Below, piece by piece: positions 7,918 to 19,382 of a stretch of 64,000 nucleotides of DNA. The stretch's first letter is position 1; every line of letters starts with the position of its first letter. Below the pieces are notes generated by a model. The model was not told the origin of the DNA and did no database searches. It saw only the letters and a program-made list of their open reading frames with translations. Made by a program: the position numbers and the translations under genes. Source of the stretch: Actinopolyspora erythraea (GTDB lineage Bacteria > Actinomycetota > Actinomycetes > Mycobacteriales > Pseudonocardiaceae); NCBI RefSeq assembly GCF_002263515.1, contig NZ_CP022752.1:1240001-1304000 (forward strand). Reading direction: 5' to 3'.

Positions 7918-7991
7918 CGCCCCCGGCAGGATTCGAACCTGCGACCTAGAGATTAGAAGTCTCTTGCTCTATCCGTCTGAGCTACGAGGGC
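7918..7991 (-). tRNA. tRNA-Arg (anticodon TCT)
   Basis: The 74-nt minus-strand cloverleaf starts GCCCTCGTAGCTCAG. The anticodon stem AGAGA/TCTCT encloses loop CTTCTAA, giving anticodon TCT, and the T arm contains GGTTCGAATCC. The acceptor stem GCCCTCG/CGGGGGC pairs with one G-U. The 3' CCA is not fully encoded. The decayed accessory DNA lies on the 3' side of this gene, the usual side for integrase-mediated insertion. Confidence 0.95.
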
Positions 7992-8514
7992 TCGAACGAC
8001 ACCGGGCACGTGCTCACGGCGCGTGCCGTGTCGTGTCAAGCAGACTAACGGTTCTCCCGGCTTTACGGAGAACCCACACGGAGGCTGTTGCCGAGACGGT
8101 ATCGAATGGCAAGCCGATCATAATCCCGAGTGTTTGGTCCCAGTTGCCTGAATCTCTTTCGTTTCCCTGTCGCGGACCGTGTCACGGCGAGCTGAGCAGC
8201 GACGACGGAACCACTGGTGGCATCGTAGTCGCGCTTCGAGTTCACCTCTATGCGTTGCGCTTCCACGCTATCGAGTCGTTATGTCACGCCCGCTGTCGCC
8301 CCCTGTTTTCGCTCTTTCGGGTGGCTTGTGGATGCGTTGTCGGTTCCCTTCCCGGGAAGCGTTTCAGCGAATTGTCCACATGGCTACGAGTTGTGCACAG
8401 AAAGTGATAGGTATGTCGCTTGCCGTGTTCGATCCCGGGCACTCTGAGTGCGGCGCCGTCCGGCGCCGCGAAACCGAGACGACCACGCCAGAAGTGGTGG
8501 AAGGGCAGGAGCTC
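7992..8514. other. Intergenic region upstream of ssb
   Basis: About 520 bases with locally lower GC (around 8090-8300). No coding frame with family character is seen and no clear hairpin. It presumably holds the promoters of tRNA-Arg (minus) and ssb (plus). Confidence 0.5.
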
Positions 8515-8979
8515 ATGTACGAGACCGCTGTCACTCTTGTCGGTGAAGTTCTCAGCGCCCCCAGGACTCGTGAGACCAAACACGGCAACCGTGTCGCGAG
8601 CTTCCGCATGGTCAGCATCGCCCGTCGTTTCGACCGGGTGAACCAGTGCTGGGTCGACGGCGACCGGGTCCACGCCACCGTCAACTGCTGGAAACAGCTC
8701 GCCCAGGGGGTCTCCCAAGCCCTGGAGAAGGGTGACTCGGTGTTGGTCACGGGCCGACTGCGTACCAGGGAGTACGAGACCGACGGGCAGCGCCGGACCG
8801 CCGCGGAGGTCGATGCCAGTGCGGTGGGACTCGATGTGCTGCACGACTCCCGTTCGGAGGCCGATGGTTCGGAGACCGGCGGACAGCCCTCCGAGGTCGC
8901 CTCCCGCGAGTACTTGCGGGCCGTCCCGCCGTGTGCGAGCGCCACCGAGAACACTTCACCCCATGCGCTCGGGGTCTGA
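8515..8979 (+). CDS. ssb: Single-stranded DNA-binding protein (SsbB-like paralogue)
   Basis: A protein of 154 residues with one OB fold at about residues 1-110. Segments include VTLVGEVLSAPRTRETKHGN, VASFRMVSIARRFDR and GDSVLVTGRLRTREYETDGQ, the usual SSB strand pattern. The C-terminal tail is Ser/Glu-rich and lacks the acidic DDDIPF-type tip of the main replicative SSB. That and the length fit the SsbB paralogue of actinomycetes, which in Streptomyces is linked to chromosome segregation during sporulation. An AGGAG precedes the ATG at 8515. The position upstream of ettA matches Rv2478c in M. tuberculosis. Confidence 0.85.
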   Translation: MYETAVTLVGEVLSAPRTRETKHGNRVASFRMVSIARRFDRVNQCWVDGDRVHATVNCWKQLAQGVSQALEKGDSVLVTGRLRTREYETDGQRRTAAEVDASAVGLDVLHDSRSEADGSETGGQPSEVASREYLRAVPPCASATENTSPHALGV

Positions 8980-8996
8980 CGTCCGAAACTGACCGG

Positions 8997-9025
8997 GGTG
9001 GCACGGCCCGGCCCGCCGTGCCACC
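8997..9025 (+). terminator. Hairpin terminator after ssb
   Basis: GGTGGCACGGC (8997-9007) pairs exactly with GCCGTGCCACC (9015-9025) over a 7-base loop, starting 17 bases after the ssb stop. There is no U run, as is common in high-GC actinobacteria. Confidence 0.7.
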
Positions 9026-9224
9026 GCCTCCCGTTACGTCTCGTCGTCCCGCGAAGTCCGGAAGCTCTTGTGGGGCGGACTGCGATCGACTTCGCCGGCG
9101 GCGTTCGAGTTCCGCGTGAAGCCGCGCAAGGATACGCCGAGTAATCACCGGTCCCTTTCTCGGTGGGGCTCACGGTGCGGACGCAGTGCAGACGACGAGC
9201 CCCGACACATCTACGATCGGAGGC

Positions 9225-10901
<1,677 letters not shown>

Positions 10902-10917
10902 GGATCGGAGAGTCGAC

Positions 10918-13602
10918 TTGGCGAGGGAGCGCGGTTCGCGGACGAGCAACCCCGGCCACGAATTGGTGGATTCCGCTTGGCAGCTGCGCTGGCGTGTTCC
11001 CGAACTGGCCCTGTTGCTCGCCAACCGCGCGACCGCCTACGCCAGGCGAACCGGTGACACCGAGCAGCGGCTCCGGGCGGAGGCGATCGCGCTTTTCGCC
11101 GGGAACCGGCTGGGGCGTTCCGTGGCGGGAACGGAGCGCGCACTCGGTGCTTTCCGGGATGCTGAGCGTGCGGGAGCGTTCGACCCGTTGGAAAACCTTC
11201 GGGTCGAACTGGCGTGCTGTGCCCGTGGCAGCGGCAGTCCCGAGGTCGCGTTGCGGGTGTTGCACCCGTTGCTGGAACTGGAGCGCGTTCCGGCGCGGTT
11301 GCGGGCGCACGCGCTGATCGAACTGTGCGGGGCGTTGCCGATGCACCGCCGTGCCGCGGAGCGCGTCGAGGCGTTGGACGAGGCGGACCGGCTCTACGCC
11401 GCCGAGTCGGCCGAGGAGCAGGACACCACTCGGTTGCTCCGGGCCAGGGTCGCGTCCGTGCGGGCGGCCCACTACCGGGGCAACGGTGAGTTCGCGCTGG
11501 CGATCGAGGCCGCCGCCTCGGGACTCGACTTCCTGGAACGGCTGGGTGATCCGGCCGCGGACAGTGGTGAGGTTCGTGCGGGGCTGGTGCTCGAACAGGT
11601 CCAGTCCCTGCTCGATCTGGGAAAGCAGGGTGAAGCGCTGCGGTGCTCCGCCGATATCCTGCGGCAGCCGCTGCGAGCCGCCGCGGCCGCCCCGGTGGGG
11701 TGGCTGCGGCTCGCGCTGGCCACTCGGGTCCACCTTCCCTCCGGACACCAGCGGGCGGCGCTCGACTCGTTGACCGAGGCCCTGAGCGGGGCCCGCAGGC
11801 ACGAGCTGTTCGACCTGCAGGCCGCCGTGCTCAACACGCTGTCGCAGCTCTACGAGAAGGCATCGGACCTTTCCGAGGCGCTGCGCTGCGTTCGCGATGC
11901 CTACTCGGCCGACCACCACTGGCGCAGAACGGTCGAGCGGGCCAGACTCCGCCTCTCGGAGGAGTTCCCGGCGCCGAAGAACTCCGCGATCCCGTCACAA
12001 CAGTCCGGTGGGAACGCCTCCGCCCACGGGGTCGGGCAGGACCCGACCTCCCGTGGGACCCCTGCCGCCGCCGACACGGACTCGGCGCCGGAGGGAGAGG
12101 ACGCGAGGCAGGAAGCTCGCCGTCTGATGAACGAGCTGCTGACCGGTGGTACGGCGCCGCGCATCCCACACTCCGAAACCGTGCGGCAACGACACGCGCG
12201 GGACGTCGCGGACACGCATGAGCCTTCCGAGGCGCGGCACGGGGCCCGGAGCTCCTCCGACGCTGCCGGGACGCACCGCTCCGACACCTCCTGCCCGGCG
12301 GAAACGAGCTCGGGGAGGCGGCACCGTGCTCCGGAGGAGGACGAGGAGAGCTTCCCGAACTCGGTCGGTCCGGAGGAGTCCGGGGAGCTCGCCGTTTCCG
12401 GTGGAGGTACTCGCTCCGCTCGGCGGGTCGAGTCGGAGCCACAACCGTCCTTCCCCGGCGCGGGGGAGGAGAAGAGCCAGACCGCGGGGGACTTCACCAC
12501 TGGTACCGAGGCGGAGACCGATTTCGGTTGGCCGGTTACGGAACAGACCGTCGGTTCGTCGCCCGTGGCCGGAACGGACTTCCCGAGTTCCGCCCGTTCG
12601 GAGGACGTGACCACCATAATGCCGGTTATTCCGAGCGCCCCGCCCTCGGACTCCGCCGGGGAGCGGGAGGAGGAACCCCCCGTCCGGCGGCAGGCTTGGC
12701 CGGAGACCGACCCACATTCCAGTGACGTGGCCGATCCCTCCGAACCCGGAAGTTTCCCCGCTCCGGGGCTCTCGACAGCAGGGCACACCGCCGAACCCTC
12801 CCACGAGCAGGAAGGTGCCTCCGGTTTGGAGACCGACGGGTCGTTCCGGCTTTCGCGGCAGGCGGAGCCGGTGGAAACCGAGGAGGTACCGGCTCGGCGA
12901 TCTCGAGGCCGTTCACCGGCCGAGATACGGGCCGCTCTCGAGGCGGAGGGCAGGGGTACCCCTCGTCAACGGCATAGCCGCTCCGCCGAGGGCGCCGGAA
13001 CCACCCCGGAGCCCGGCGGCCGTCGTCGTCGCGCGGAACCGACTGACCCCGAAGAGCGGGCGGGATCCGAAGAGTGGGCGGAACCGGTGGGCGGAACCGG
13101 AACAGCCTACCCCGCAGTGGACTCGGACGAGGGGGACACCGGTGACTCGGGGGAGGCGGTGCGACAACCCGCGGTGGTCCCGGAACATCTGCTGGAGCAG
13201 AGCAGGGAGTTGATCCGGGACTTCTCCGAGATGAACTCTTCCGGGGGTGGGAACTCCGGGCAGGGACAGGCCGGGCTGGCTGATCTGCTCGCCGAGGCGC
13301 TCGTGGCCTACCGCAGTGGCAGGCGGGAGGAGGCCTCCACCGGTACCGAGCCGTCCCACACCTCGACCGAGAGGTCGTTCGGACGTCCCGAAGCTTCGGG
13401 TGATGCTTCCGGAAAGGAACCGGGGCCCGCGTCCCCGGCGGATCGGGAACCGCGCTGGCCCGGCCGGGACGAGTCCCCTTCCCGGCAGGAGACCGCGGCC
13501 CGCACCGGGACCGACGACACGCCCTCGAAGCCGGGCAGGAGGCACGCTGCCGGGGAGGCCGAGACGGGGAACTCGTACAGCTGGACCCCCCAGGTCCGCT
13601 GA
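10918..13602 (+). CDS. TPR-like helical repeat protein with long acidic disordered tail
   Basis: A protein of 894 residues starting at TTG 10918, with GGAG seven bases upstream. Residues 1-345 are Ala/Leu/Arg-rich paired helices of tetratricopeptide type, for example in LRAHALIELCGALPMHRRAA and SQLYEKASDLSEALRCVRDA. From about residue 350 to the end the sequence is low-complexity, acidic and Ser/Gly/Pro-rich, with two short helical islands (about 695-715 and 785-815). No catalytic motif, signal peptide or membrane helix is seen. It lies between ettA and the glutamate dehydrogenase and is probably co-transcribed with ettA. Function unknown; a scaffold role is only a guess. Confidence 0.8.
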   Translation: MARERGSRTSNPGHELVDSAWQLRWRVPELALLLANRATAYARRTGDTEQRLRAEAIALFAGNRLGRSVAGTERALGAFRDAERAGAFDPLENLRVELACCARGSGSPEVALRVLHPLLELERVPARLRAHALIELCGALPMHRRAAERVEALDEADRLYAAESAEEQDTTRLLRARVASVRAAHYRGNGEFALAIEAAASGLDFLERLGDPAADSGEVRAGLVLEQVQSLLDLGKQGEALRCSADILRQPLRAAAAAPVGWLRLALATRVHLPSGHQRAALDSLTEALSGARRHELFDLQAAVLNTLSQLYEKASDLSEALRCVRDAYSADHHWRRTVERARLRLSEEFPAPKNSAIPSQQSGGNASAHGVGQDPTSRGTPAAADTDSAPEGEDARQEARRLMNELLTGGTAPRIPHSETVRQRHARDVADTHEPSEARHGARSSSDAAGTHRSDTSCPAETSSGRRHRAPEEDEESFPNSVGPEESGELAVSGGGTRSARRVESEPQPSFPGAGEEKSQTAGDFTTGTEAETDFGWPVTEQTVGSSPVAGTDFPSSARSEDVTTIMPVIPSAPPSDSAGEREEEPPVRRQAWPETDPHSSDVADPSEPGSFPAPGLSTAGHTAEPSHEQEGASGLETDGSFRLSRQAEPVETEEVPARRSRGRSPAEIRAALEAEGRGTPRQRHSRSAEGAGTTPEPGGRRRRAEPTDPEERAGSEEWAEPVGGTGTAYPAVDSDEGDTGDSGEAVRQPAVVPEHLLEQSRELIRDFSEMNSSGGGNSGQGQAGLADLLAEALVAYRSGRREEASTGTEPSHTSTERSFGRPEASGDASGKEPGPASPADREPRWPGRDESPSRQETAARTGTDDTPSKPGRRHAAGEAETGNSYSWTPQVR

Positions 13603-13794
13603 TCGAGCTCTCGTCTGCCCCGTCCACGTGCCCGATGGCCTCCCACTTCGTCCGACGGCTCGGTGTGAGCCGGGGCGGAGCGGGAAACTTCACACGGCTT
13701 GATCTTTTCAGGCCATCACCGATCACGCTGCCGCGCACTCTAGGGTGGTCTTGTTGGCACAACGAGGTGCCGCTAGTTGTGGAGCTGCGTGACG

Positions 13795-16700
13795 ATGACC
13801 TCTGAATCCGGACAGTTGAGTACCGAGCCGACCGCGCCGAACGGTGAACGGACCGGTGGGGCGCCCGATCACGGTGCGATCGGCCCCGAGTATCTGACGA
13901 GCCTGGTGGAGCGAGCCGTGCGAACGGTCCCGGAGCTGGCCCACCTGCTGCGTACCTACTACCGCCACGTGCCTGCCGAGGAGCTCGTCGGCGAGGAGCC
14001 GGACGATCTCGCCGGCGCACTGCTCTCGCACTACGAACTGGCCAGGCACCGCGCCCCCGGTCGTCCGCTGGTGCGGATATTCAACCCGACCCGTGCCGAG
14101 CGGGGCTGGTACAGCCCCGCCTCGGTGGTCCAGCTCGTCACCGACGACATGCCCTACTTGGTCGACTCCGTCATCGCGGAGCTGTCGCGGGCCGGCGCGC
14201 AGGTGCAGCGGGTGGTTCACCCCATAGTGGTGGTGCGCAGGGACGTGGCCGGTGAGCTGCACGAGGTGCTGCCCGATGCGGACCCCTCGAATCCCCCCGA
14301 AGGCACCCTGGCCGAGTCGTGGATGTTCCTCGAGATCGACCGGTTGGTGGACGCGGACCGGATAGCCGAGCTGGAGAGCGGTCTGCTGACGGTGCTGACC
14401 GACGTGCGGGAGGTCGTCGAGGACACCGACCGCATGCACCAGACCGCGCGTGAACTGGCCGATTCACTGGAGACGACCGCGTCCCCGGTGCCCGAGGAGC
14501 AGACCACCGACGGCGCCGCCCTGCTGCGTTGGCTCGCCGACGGTCACTTCACCTTCCTGGGGTACCGCCACGACGAGGTGGTGCGGGACGAGGAGACCGG
14601 CAGCGCGACCCTACGGCCCGTGCTCGCCTCCGGCCTGGGGGTCCTTCGCTCCGACAGCGGCACCGCACGGAACCTGTCCACCGGACCGGACGTGCTCGTC
14701 GACTCCGCTCCGGACGAGCTGCTGGTGCTGACCCAGGCGAACGCGAGTTCCCCCGTGCACCGCGCCGGGCATCCGTTCTACGTGGGGGTCAAGACCTTCG
14801 ACGCCGAAGGGGGGACGGCCGGGGAGCACCGCTTCATCGGTCTGTTCACCACCACCGCGCTGCACGAGAACGTGCTGGAGATCCCGGTGATAGCTCGCCG
14901 TGCACGGGAGGTCATCCACCGCGCGGGGTTCCCCATGGAGTCGTACTCGGGTCAGCGCATGCTCGAGGAGATCCAGAGCTACCCGCGTACCGAGCTGTTC
15001 GCCACCGACGCCGACACGCTGCTGGAGATAATCACCGGGGTGCTCGCGCTCGCGGAACGCCGCAAGCTCAAGCCGTTCCTGCGTCGGGACCCCTACGGAC
15101 GGTTCTTCTCGTGCCTGGTTTACCTGCCGCGTGATCGCTACACGACCCGTTCCCGGCTGGCCATGCAGGAGGTGCTGCTGGCCGAACTGGGGGGAACCGG
15201 TCTGGAGTACAGCACTCGGGTGGGTGAGTCGGCGCTCGCGCGGGTGCACTTCGTGGTGCACACCGAGCCGGGGACCCGGTTCGACCCCGACGTCAACCAG
15301 GTGCAGCGACGTCTCAGCGAGGCGATTCGTACCTGGGACGACGACATGGTCGAACAGGTCGAGTCGGAACGGATCGGCGACCGCGTCGCGGCCCGGCGGA
15401 ACGGAAGCCTCGTCGCGTTCGGCTCCGAGAGCACCAGCCAGGCGGGGTTGCGTTACGCCTCGGCCTTCCCGGAGGCCTACAAGGAGGATTTCGAAGCGGC
15501 GGACGGTCTGGTCGACCTGCACCGGCTGGAGACGCTCTCCCAACCCGGTGACCTCGCGATGTCGTTCTACGTGCCCCGGGACGCGGGCCCCGGCGACCGG
15601 CGCTTCAAGATGTTTCTCACCGAGCGGGTGACGCTGTCCATGGTGCTGCCGGTGCTGCAGAGCATGGGGGTGGAGGTCGTCGACGAACGGCCCTACGAGA
15701 TCACGCTGGACGACGACACCGTCAGGTGGATCTTCGACTTCGGACTGCGCCCCGAGCGGGGACTGCTGGAGCAGTCCGGTGGTGAGCGGATCGACACGCT
15801 GCGGGAGCGTTTCGAGGAGGCGTTCCGCGCGTCCTGGCAGGGTGACGCGGAGGTCGACAGGTTCAACTCGCTGGTGCTGCGCGCCGGGCTCACTTGGCGG
15901 CAGACCGCAGTGCTGCGTGCCTACGCGAAGTACCTGCGACAGGTCGGGGTGGCCTACAGCCAGGACTACATCGAGGACGCGCTGATCACGCACGAGGCGA
16001 TCACGGTGCGTCTGGTGGGGCTGTTCGAGACGCGTTTCGACCCGCGGATCGCGGAGGCGGCGCGGGTATCCCGGGAGCAGGGGCAGGTCGAGGCCGCCGA
16101 ACAGGCCATCGACGAGGTCACCAGCCTGGACGCCGACCGCATCCTGCGCTCCTACCTCGGGCTGATCCGTGCCACGCTGCGCACCAACTACTTCGTGGCC
16201 GACGAGCAGGCGCAGCCGCGTTCCTTCCTGTCGTTCAAGCTGGAGCCGCAGGGGATTCCCGGCCTGCCGGAGCCGCGCCCGCAGTACGAGATCTTCGTGT
16301 ACTCGCCCCGGTTCGAGGGGGTGCACCTCAGGTTCGGATCGGTGGCTCGCGGTGGGCTGCGCTGGTCCGACCGCCGCGAGGACTTCCGCACCGAGATCCT
16401 GGGGTTGGCCAAGGCGCAGGCGGTCAAGAACGCGGTGATCGTGCCGGTGGGCGCGAAGGGCGGCTTCGTGCTCAAACGCCAGCCCTCGTCCACGGGAGAC
16501 CCGGCGGCCGACCGCGAGGCCACCCGCAGGGAGGGGATCGCGTGCTACCGCATGTTCATCTCCGGCATGCTCGACCTGACCGACAACCTGGCAGAGGGCA
16601 GGGTGATAGCCCCGGACAACGTGGTCAGGCACGACGGTGACGACACCTACCTGGTGGTGGCGGCCGACAAGGGGACCGCGACGTTCTCCGACATCGCCAA

Positions 16701-18786
16701 CGAGGTGGCCGAGTCCTACGGCTTCTGGTTGGGTGATGCCTTCGCCTCCGGCGGTTCGGTCGGCTACGACCACAAGGCCATGGGCATCACGGCCAAGGGC
16801 GCGTGGGAGAGCGTCAAGCGTCACTTCCGCGAACTCGGCGTCGACACGCAGCGGGAGGAGTTCACCGTCGTCGGGGTCGGTGACATGGGCGGTGACGTGT
16901 TCGGCAACGGCATGCTGCTCTCCGAGCACATCCGGCTGGTGGCCGCTTTCAACCACATGCACGTGTTCATCGACCCCGACCCGGATCCCGCCGCCTCGTT
17001 CGCCGAACGTTCGCGGCTGTTCGCGATGCCGCGCTCCACGTGGGACGACTACGACCGGGACGTGATCAGCGAGGGCGGTGGTGTCTGGTCGCGCTCGGCC
17101 AAGTCGATCCCGCTCAATCCCAGGATCCGTGCGGCGCTGGGCATCGACGAGAGCGTCTCCCGGCTGGCCCCGTCCGAACTGATAAGGGCGATTCTGCGGG
17201 CCCCGGTCGATCTGCTGTGGAACGGCGGCATCGGCACCTACGTCAAGGCCAGTACCCAGACCCACGCGGAGGTGGGGGACAAGGCCAACGATCCGGTCCG
17301 GGTGGACGGTGCGGACCTGCGGGCACGGGTGATCGGTGAGGGCGGCAACCTCGGGATGACCCAGCTCGGACGCATCGAGTTCGCCCGCAACGGTGGCAAG
17401 GTCAACACCGACGCCCTGGACAACTCCGCCGGGGTCGACTGCTCGGACCACGAGGTCAACATCAAGGTGCTGCTTGACCAGCTCGTCTCCGAGGGACAGC
17501 TGGACCGCGCCCGCCGCGACCAGCTGCTGCGGGAGATGACCGACGAGGTCTCCGAACTCGTGCTGACGGACAACTACCGGCAGAACGCCGTGCTCGGCAC
17601 GTCGCGGGCCCACGCGGCACCGATGCTGTCGGTGCACGCCAGGCAGGTCGCCGAGCTGGAGAAACGTACCGGGCTGGACCGGGAGCTGGAGGCGTTGCCG
17701 ACACCGGGGCAGTTCCGCGAGCTGGAAAAGGCGGGTGAGGGGCTCACCTCTCCGGAGCTGGCGACCCTGCTCGGTCACGTCAAGCTCTCGTTGAAGCAGG
17801 ACGTGCTGGCCAGTGACCTCCCCGACACGGAAGCCTTCGCCTCGCGACTGCCGGAGTACTTCCCGCGTCCGTTGCGGCGGCACTACGGCGACGCGGTGCG
17901 CCAGCACCCGCTGCACCGCGAGATCACCACGACGCTGCTGGTCAACGAGGTGGTCGACGGAGCGGGGATCTCCTACGCGTACCGCCTCTCGGAGGAGATG
18001 AGCGCCGACACCACCGACGCGGTGCGTGCTTTCGAGGTGGTCACCGGGGTCTACGGACTCCCGGACCTCTGGGAGGAGATCGAACAGCTGCACGGCACGG
18101 TGCCCAGCGAAGTGGTCGACTCCATGGTGCTGGAGACCCGCAGGCTGCTCGACCGTGCTTCCAGGTGGTTGCTCTCCAACCGCCCCCAGCCGTTGGCCAT
18201 CGGAGCGGAGATCCACCGCTTCCGGCCGGTCGTGTCCGAGCTGGCCGGTTCGGTGTGGGAGCTCGTCCAGGGACGGGCCGCGGAGAACGCCGCTGCCGAG
18301 GCCGACCGGTTGGTGAACCAGGGGGTTCCGGAGGAGCTGGCACGTCGGGTGGCCACTCTGCTGGACACCTTCGCGCTTCTCGACATCACCGAGATAGCCG
18401 AACTGGCGGAGCGGGACGCCGGGGTGGCCGCCGAGCGCAGCCCGAGGGAGAGCGCCGAGCTCTACTTCGCGTTGTCGGAGTACCTCGACATGGAGCGGAT
18501 GCTGGTCTCGGTCGCCGAGCTCGAACGTGGCAACCGGTGGCACGCCCTGGCCCGGCTGGCGCTGCGCGACGACTTGTACGCGTCGTTGCGCGCCATCGCG
18601 GTGGACGTGCTGCGCGGCAGTGACCCGGAGGAGCGTCCCGAGAACAAGATCGCGCAGTGGGAGTCGGCCAACGCTTCCCGAATCGGTCGTGCCCGGGCCT
18701 CGCTGGAGGAGATCAGGCGTTCGGGACGGCAGGACCTGGCCACGCTGTCGGTGGCGGCCAGGCAGCTGCGCAGCATGGTGCGCTGA
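13795..18786 (+). CDS. gdh: NAD-specific glutamate dehydrogenase, large (180 kDa) class
   Basis: A protein of 1663 residues, matching the L_180 class first described in Streptomyces and present as Rv2476c in M. tuberculosis. It interconverts glutamate and 2-oxoglutarate plus ammonium with NAD. The N-terminal 700 residues are regulatory (ACT-like) modules. The catalytic core contains RGGLRWSDRREDFRTEILGL with the substrate Lys in AVIVPVGAKGGFVLK, and the nucleotide-binding part contains VVGVGDMGGDVFGNGML. A helical C-terminal domain follows. The ATG at 13795 is used; GTG at 13789 is an alternative. The thioesterase gene lies about 150 bases downstream. Confidence 0.95.
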   Translation: MTSESGQLSTEPTAPNGERTGGAPDHGAIGPEYLTSLVERAVRTVPELAHLLRTYYRHVPAEELVGEEPDDLAGALLSHYELARHRAPGRPLVRIFNPTRAERGWYSPASVVQLVTDDMPYLVDSVIAELSRAGAQVQRVVHPIVVVRRDVAGELHEVLPDADPSNPPEGTLAESWMFLEIDRLVDADRIAELESGLLTVLTDVREVVEDTDRMHQTARELADSLETTASPVPEEQTTDGAALLRWLADGHFTFLGYRHDEVVRDEETGSATLRPVLASGLGVLRSDSGTARNLSTGPDVLVDSAPDELLVLTQANASSPVHRAGHPFYVGVKTFDAEGGTAGEHRFIGLFTTTALHENVLEIPVIARRAREVIHRAGFPMESYSGQRMLEEIQSYPRTELFATDADTLLEIITGVLALAERRKLKPFLRRDPYGRFFSCLVYLPRDRYTTRSRLAMQEVLLAELGGTGLEYSTRVGESALARVHFVVHTEPGTRFDPDVNQVQRRLSEAIRTWDDDMVEQVESERIGDRVAARRNGSLVAFGSESTSQAGLRYASAFPEAYKEDFEAADGLVDLHRLETLSQPGDLAMSFYVPRDAGPGDRRFKMFLTERVTLSMVLPVLQSMGVEVVDERPYEITLDDDTVRWIFDFGLRPERGLLEQSGGERIDTLRERFEEAFRASWQGDAEVDRFNSLVLRAGLTWRQTAVLRAYAKYLRQVGVAYSQDYIEDALITHEAITVRLVGLFETRFDPRIAEAARVSREQGQVEAAEQAIDEVTSLDADRILRSYLGLIRATLRTNYFVADEQAQPRSFLSFKLEPQGIPGLPEPRPQYEIFVYSPRFEGVHLRFGSVARGGLRWSDRREDFRTEILGLAKAQAVKNAVIVPVGAKGGFVLKRQPSSTGDPAADREATRREGIACYRMFISGMLDLTDNLAEGRVIAPDNVVRHDGDDTYLVVAADKGTATFSDIANEVAESYGFWLGDAFASGGSVGYDHKAMGITAKGAWESVKRHFRELGVDTQREEFTVVGVGDMGGDVFGNGMLLSEHIRLVAAFNHMHVFIDPDPDPAASFAERSRLFAMPRSTWDDYDRDVISEGGGVWSRSAKSIPLNPRIRAALGIDESVSRLAPSELIRAILRAPVDLLWNGGIGTYVKASTQTHAEVGDKANDPVRVDGADLRARVIGEGGNLGMTQLGRIEFARNGGKVNTDALDNSAGVDCSDHEVNIKVLLDQLVSEGQLDRARRDQLLREMTDEVSELVLTDNYRQNAVLGTSRAHAAPMLSVHARQVAELEKRTGLDRELEALPTPGQFRELEKAGEGLTSPELATLLGHVKLSLKQDVLASDLPDTEAFASRLPEYFPRPLRRHYGDAVRQHPLHREITTTLLVNEVVDGAGISYAYRLSEEMSADTTDAVRAFEVVTGVYGLPDLWEEIEQLHGTVPSEVVDSMVLETRRLLDRASRWLLSNRPQPLAIGAEIHRFRPVVSELAGSVWELVQGRAAENAAAEADRLVNQGVPEELARRVATLLDTFALLDITEIAELAERDAGVAAERSPRESAELYFALSEYLDMERMLVSVAELERGNRWHALARLALRDDLYASLRAIAVDVLRGSDPEERPENKIAQWESANASRIGRARASLEEIRRSGRQDLATLSVAARQLRSMVR

Positions 18787-18938
18787 CGGTGCTCGGGGCC
18801 ACCGGGTCGCTCGGGCTCGCTCGTACCGTTCGTCGGGTCCGGTTCCGTACCGTGGCCGCGTACGGTGTAACCGGGCGGTCCGGTGGCCCGCACCGCGCCC
18901 GCCGTGTTGTTCGGCTGTCTTCGTGAGGAAGGGAAAAG

Positions 18939-19382
18939 GTGGGAGCCTACGTCACCGAAGTGCCGCTGCGCTGGTCCGATATGGACGCCTTCGGGCACGT
19001 CAACCATGCCAGGACCGTGACGCTGCTCGAGGAGGCCCGGGCGGGGCTGCTCTTCACCGAAGCGGAACGGCGTGGCCACGACGGCATGGCAGCGGGGATG
19101 GTGGTGGCCCGGTTGTCGGTCGACTACCGTTCCCCGGTGGAGTACCGCATGGGAACGGTGCAGGTGCGCATGTCCGTGCGCGAGCTGCGCACGGCTTCGT
19201 TCGTGGTCGACTACACCGTGACCGCGGGCGGCGATGATCCGGTGGCCACGGCGGAAACCCTGATGGTGCCCTACGACCTGCGGGCCGAGCGCCCGCGCCG
19301 GCTCACCGACGGTGAGCGTTCGTTCCTCTCGGAGTGGGTAGTCGAGCCGGTCACCTCGAACGAGGAGCAGCGAATTGCCTGA
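18939..19382 (+). CDS. Acyl-CoA thioesterase, 4HBT hot-dog fold
   Basis: A protein of 147 residues. It opens with the 4HBT signature RWSDMDAFGHVNHARTVTLL, in which the Asp and the D-x-x-G-H-V-N segment form the active site of YbgC/4-hydroxybenzoyl-CoA-type thioesterases. The middle strand pattern VVARLSVDYRSPVEYRMG and the C-terminal helix also fit. The GTG at 18939 is chosen with AGGAAGGG upstream. The next gene starts inside its 3' end with an 8-base overlap, so the two are co-translated. The position after gdh matches Rv2475c. The acyl substrate is not evident. Confidence 0.9.
   Translation: MGAYVTEVPLRWSDMDAFGHVNHARTVTLLEEARAGLLFTEAERRGHDGMAAGMVVARLSVDYRSPVEYRMGTVQVRMSVRELRTASFVVDYTVTAGGDDPVATAETLMVPYDLRAERPRRLTDGERSFLSEWVVEPVTSNEEQRIA

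Noticed and set aside
7948..8300. Small frames between tRNA-Arg and ssb
   Set aside because: One runs through the tRNA and others lack ribosome binding sites and motifs.
14611..18543. 1310-codon open frame antisense to the glutamate dehydrogenase gene
   Set aside because: It is a GC-skew shadow rich in His, Gln, Arg and Val with no motif. The plus strand encodes a full known enzyme.
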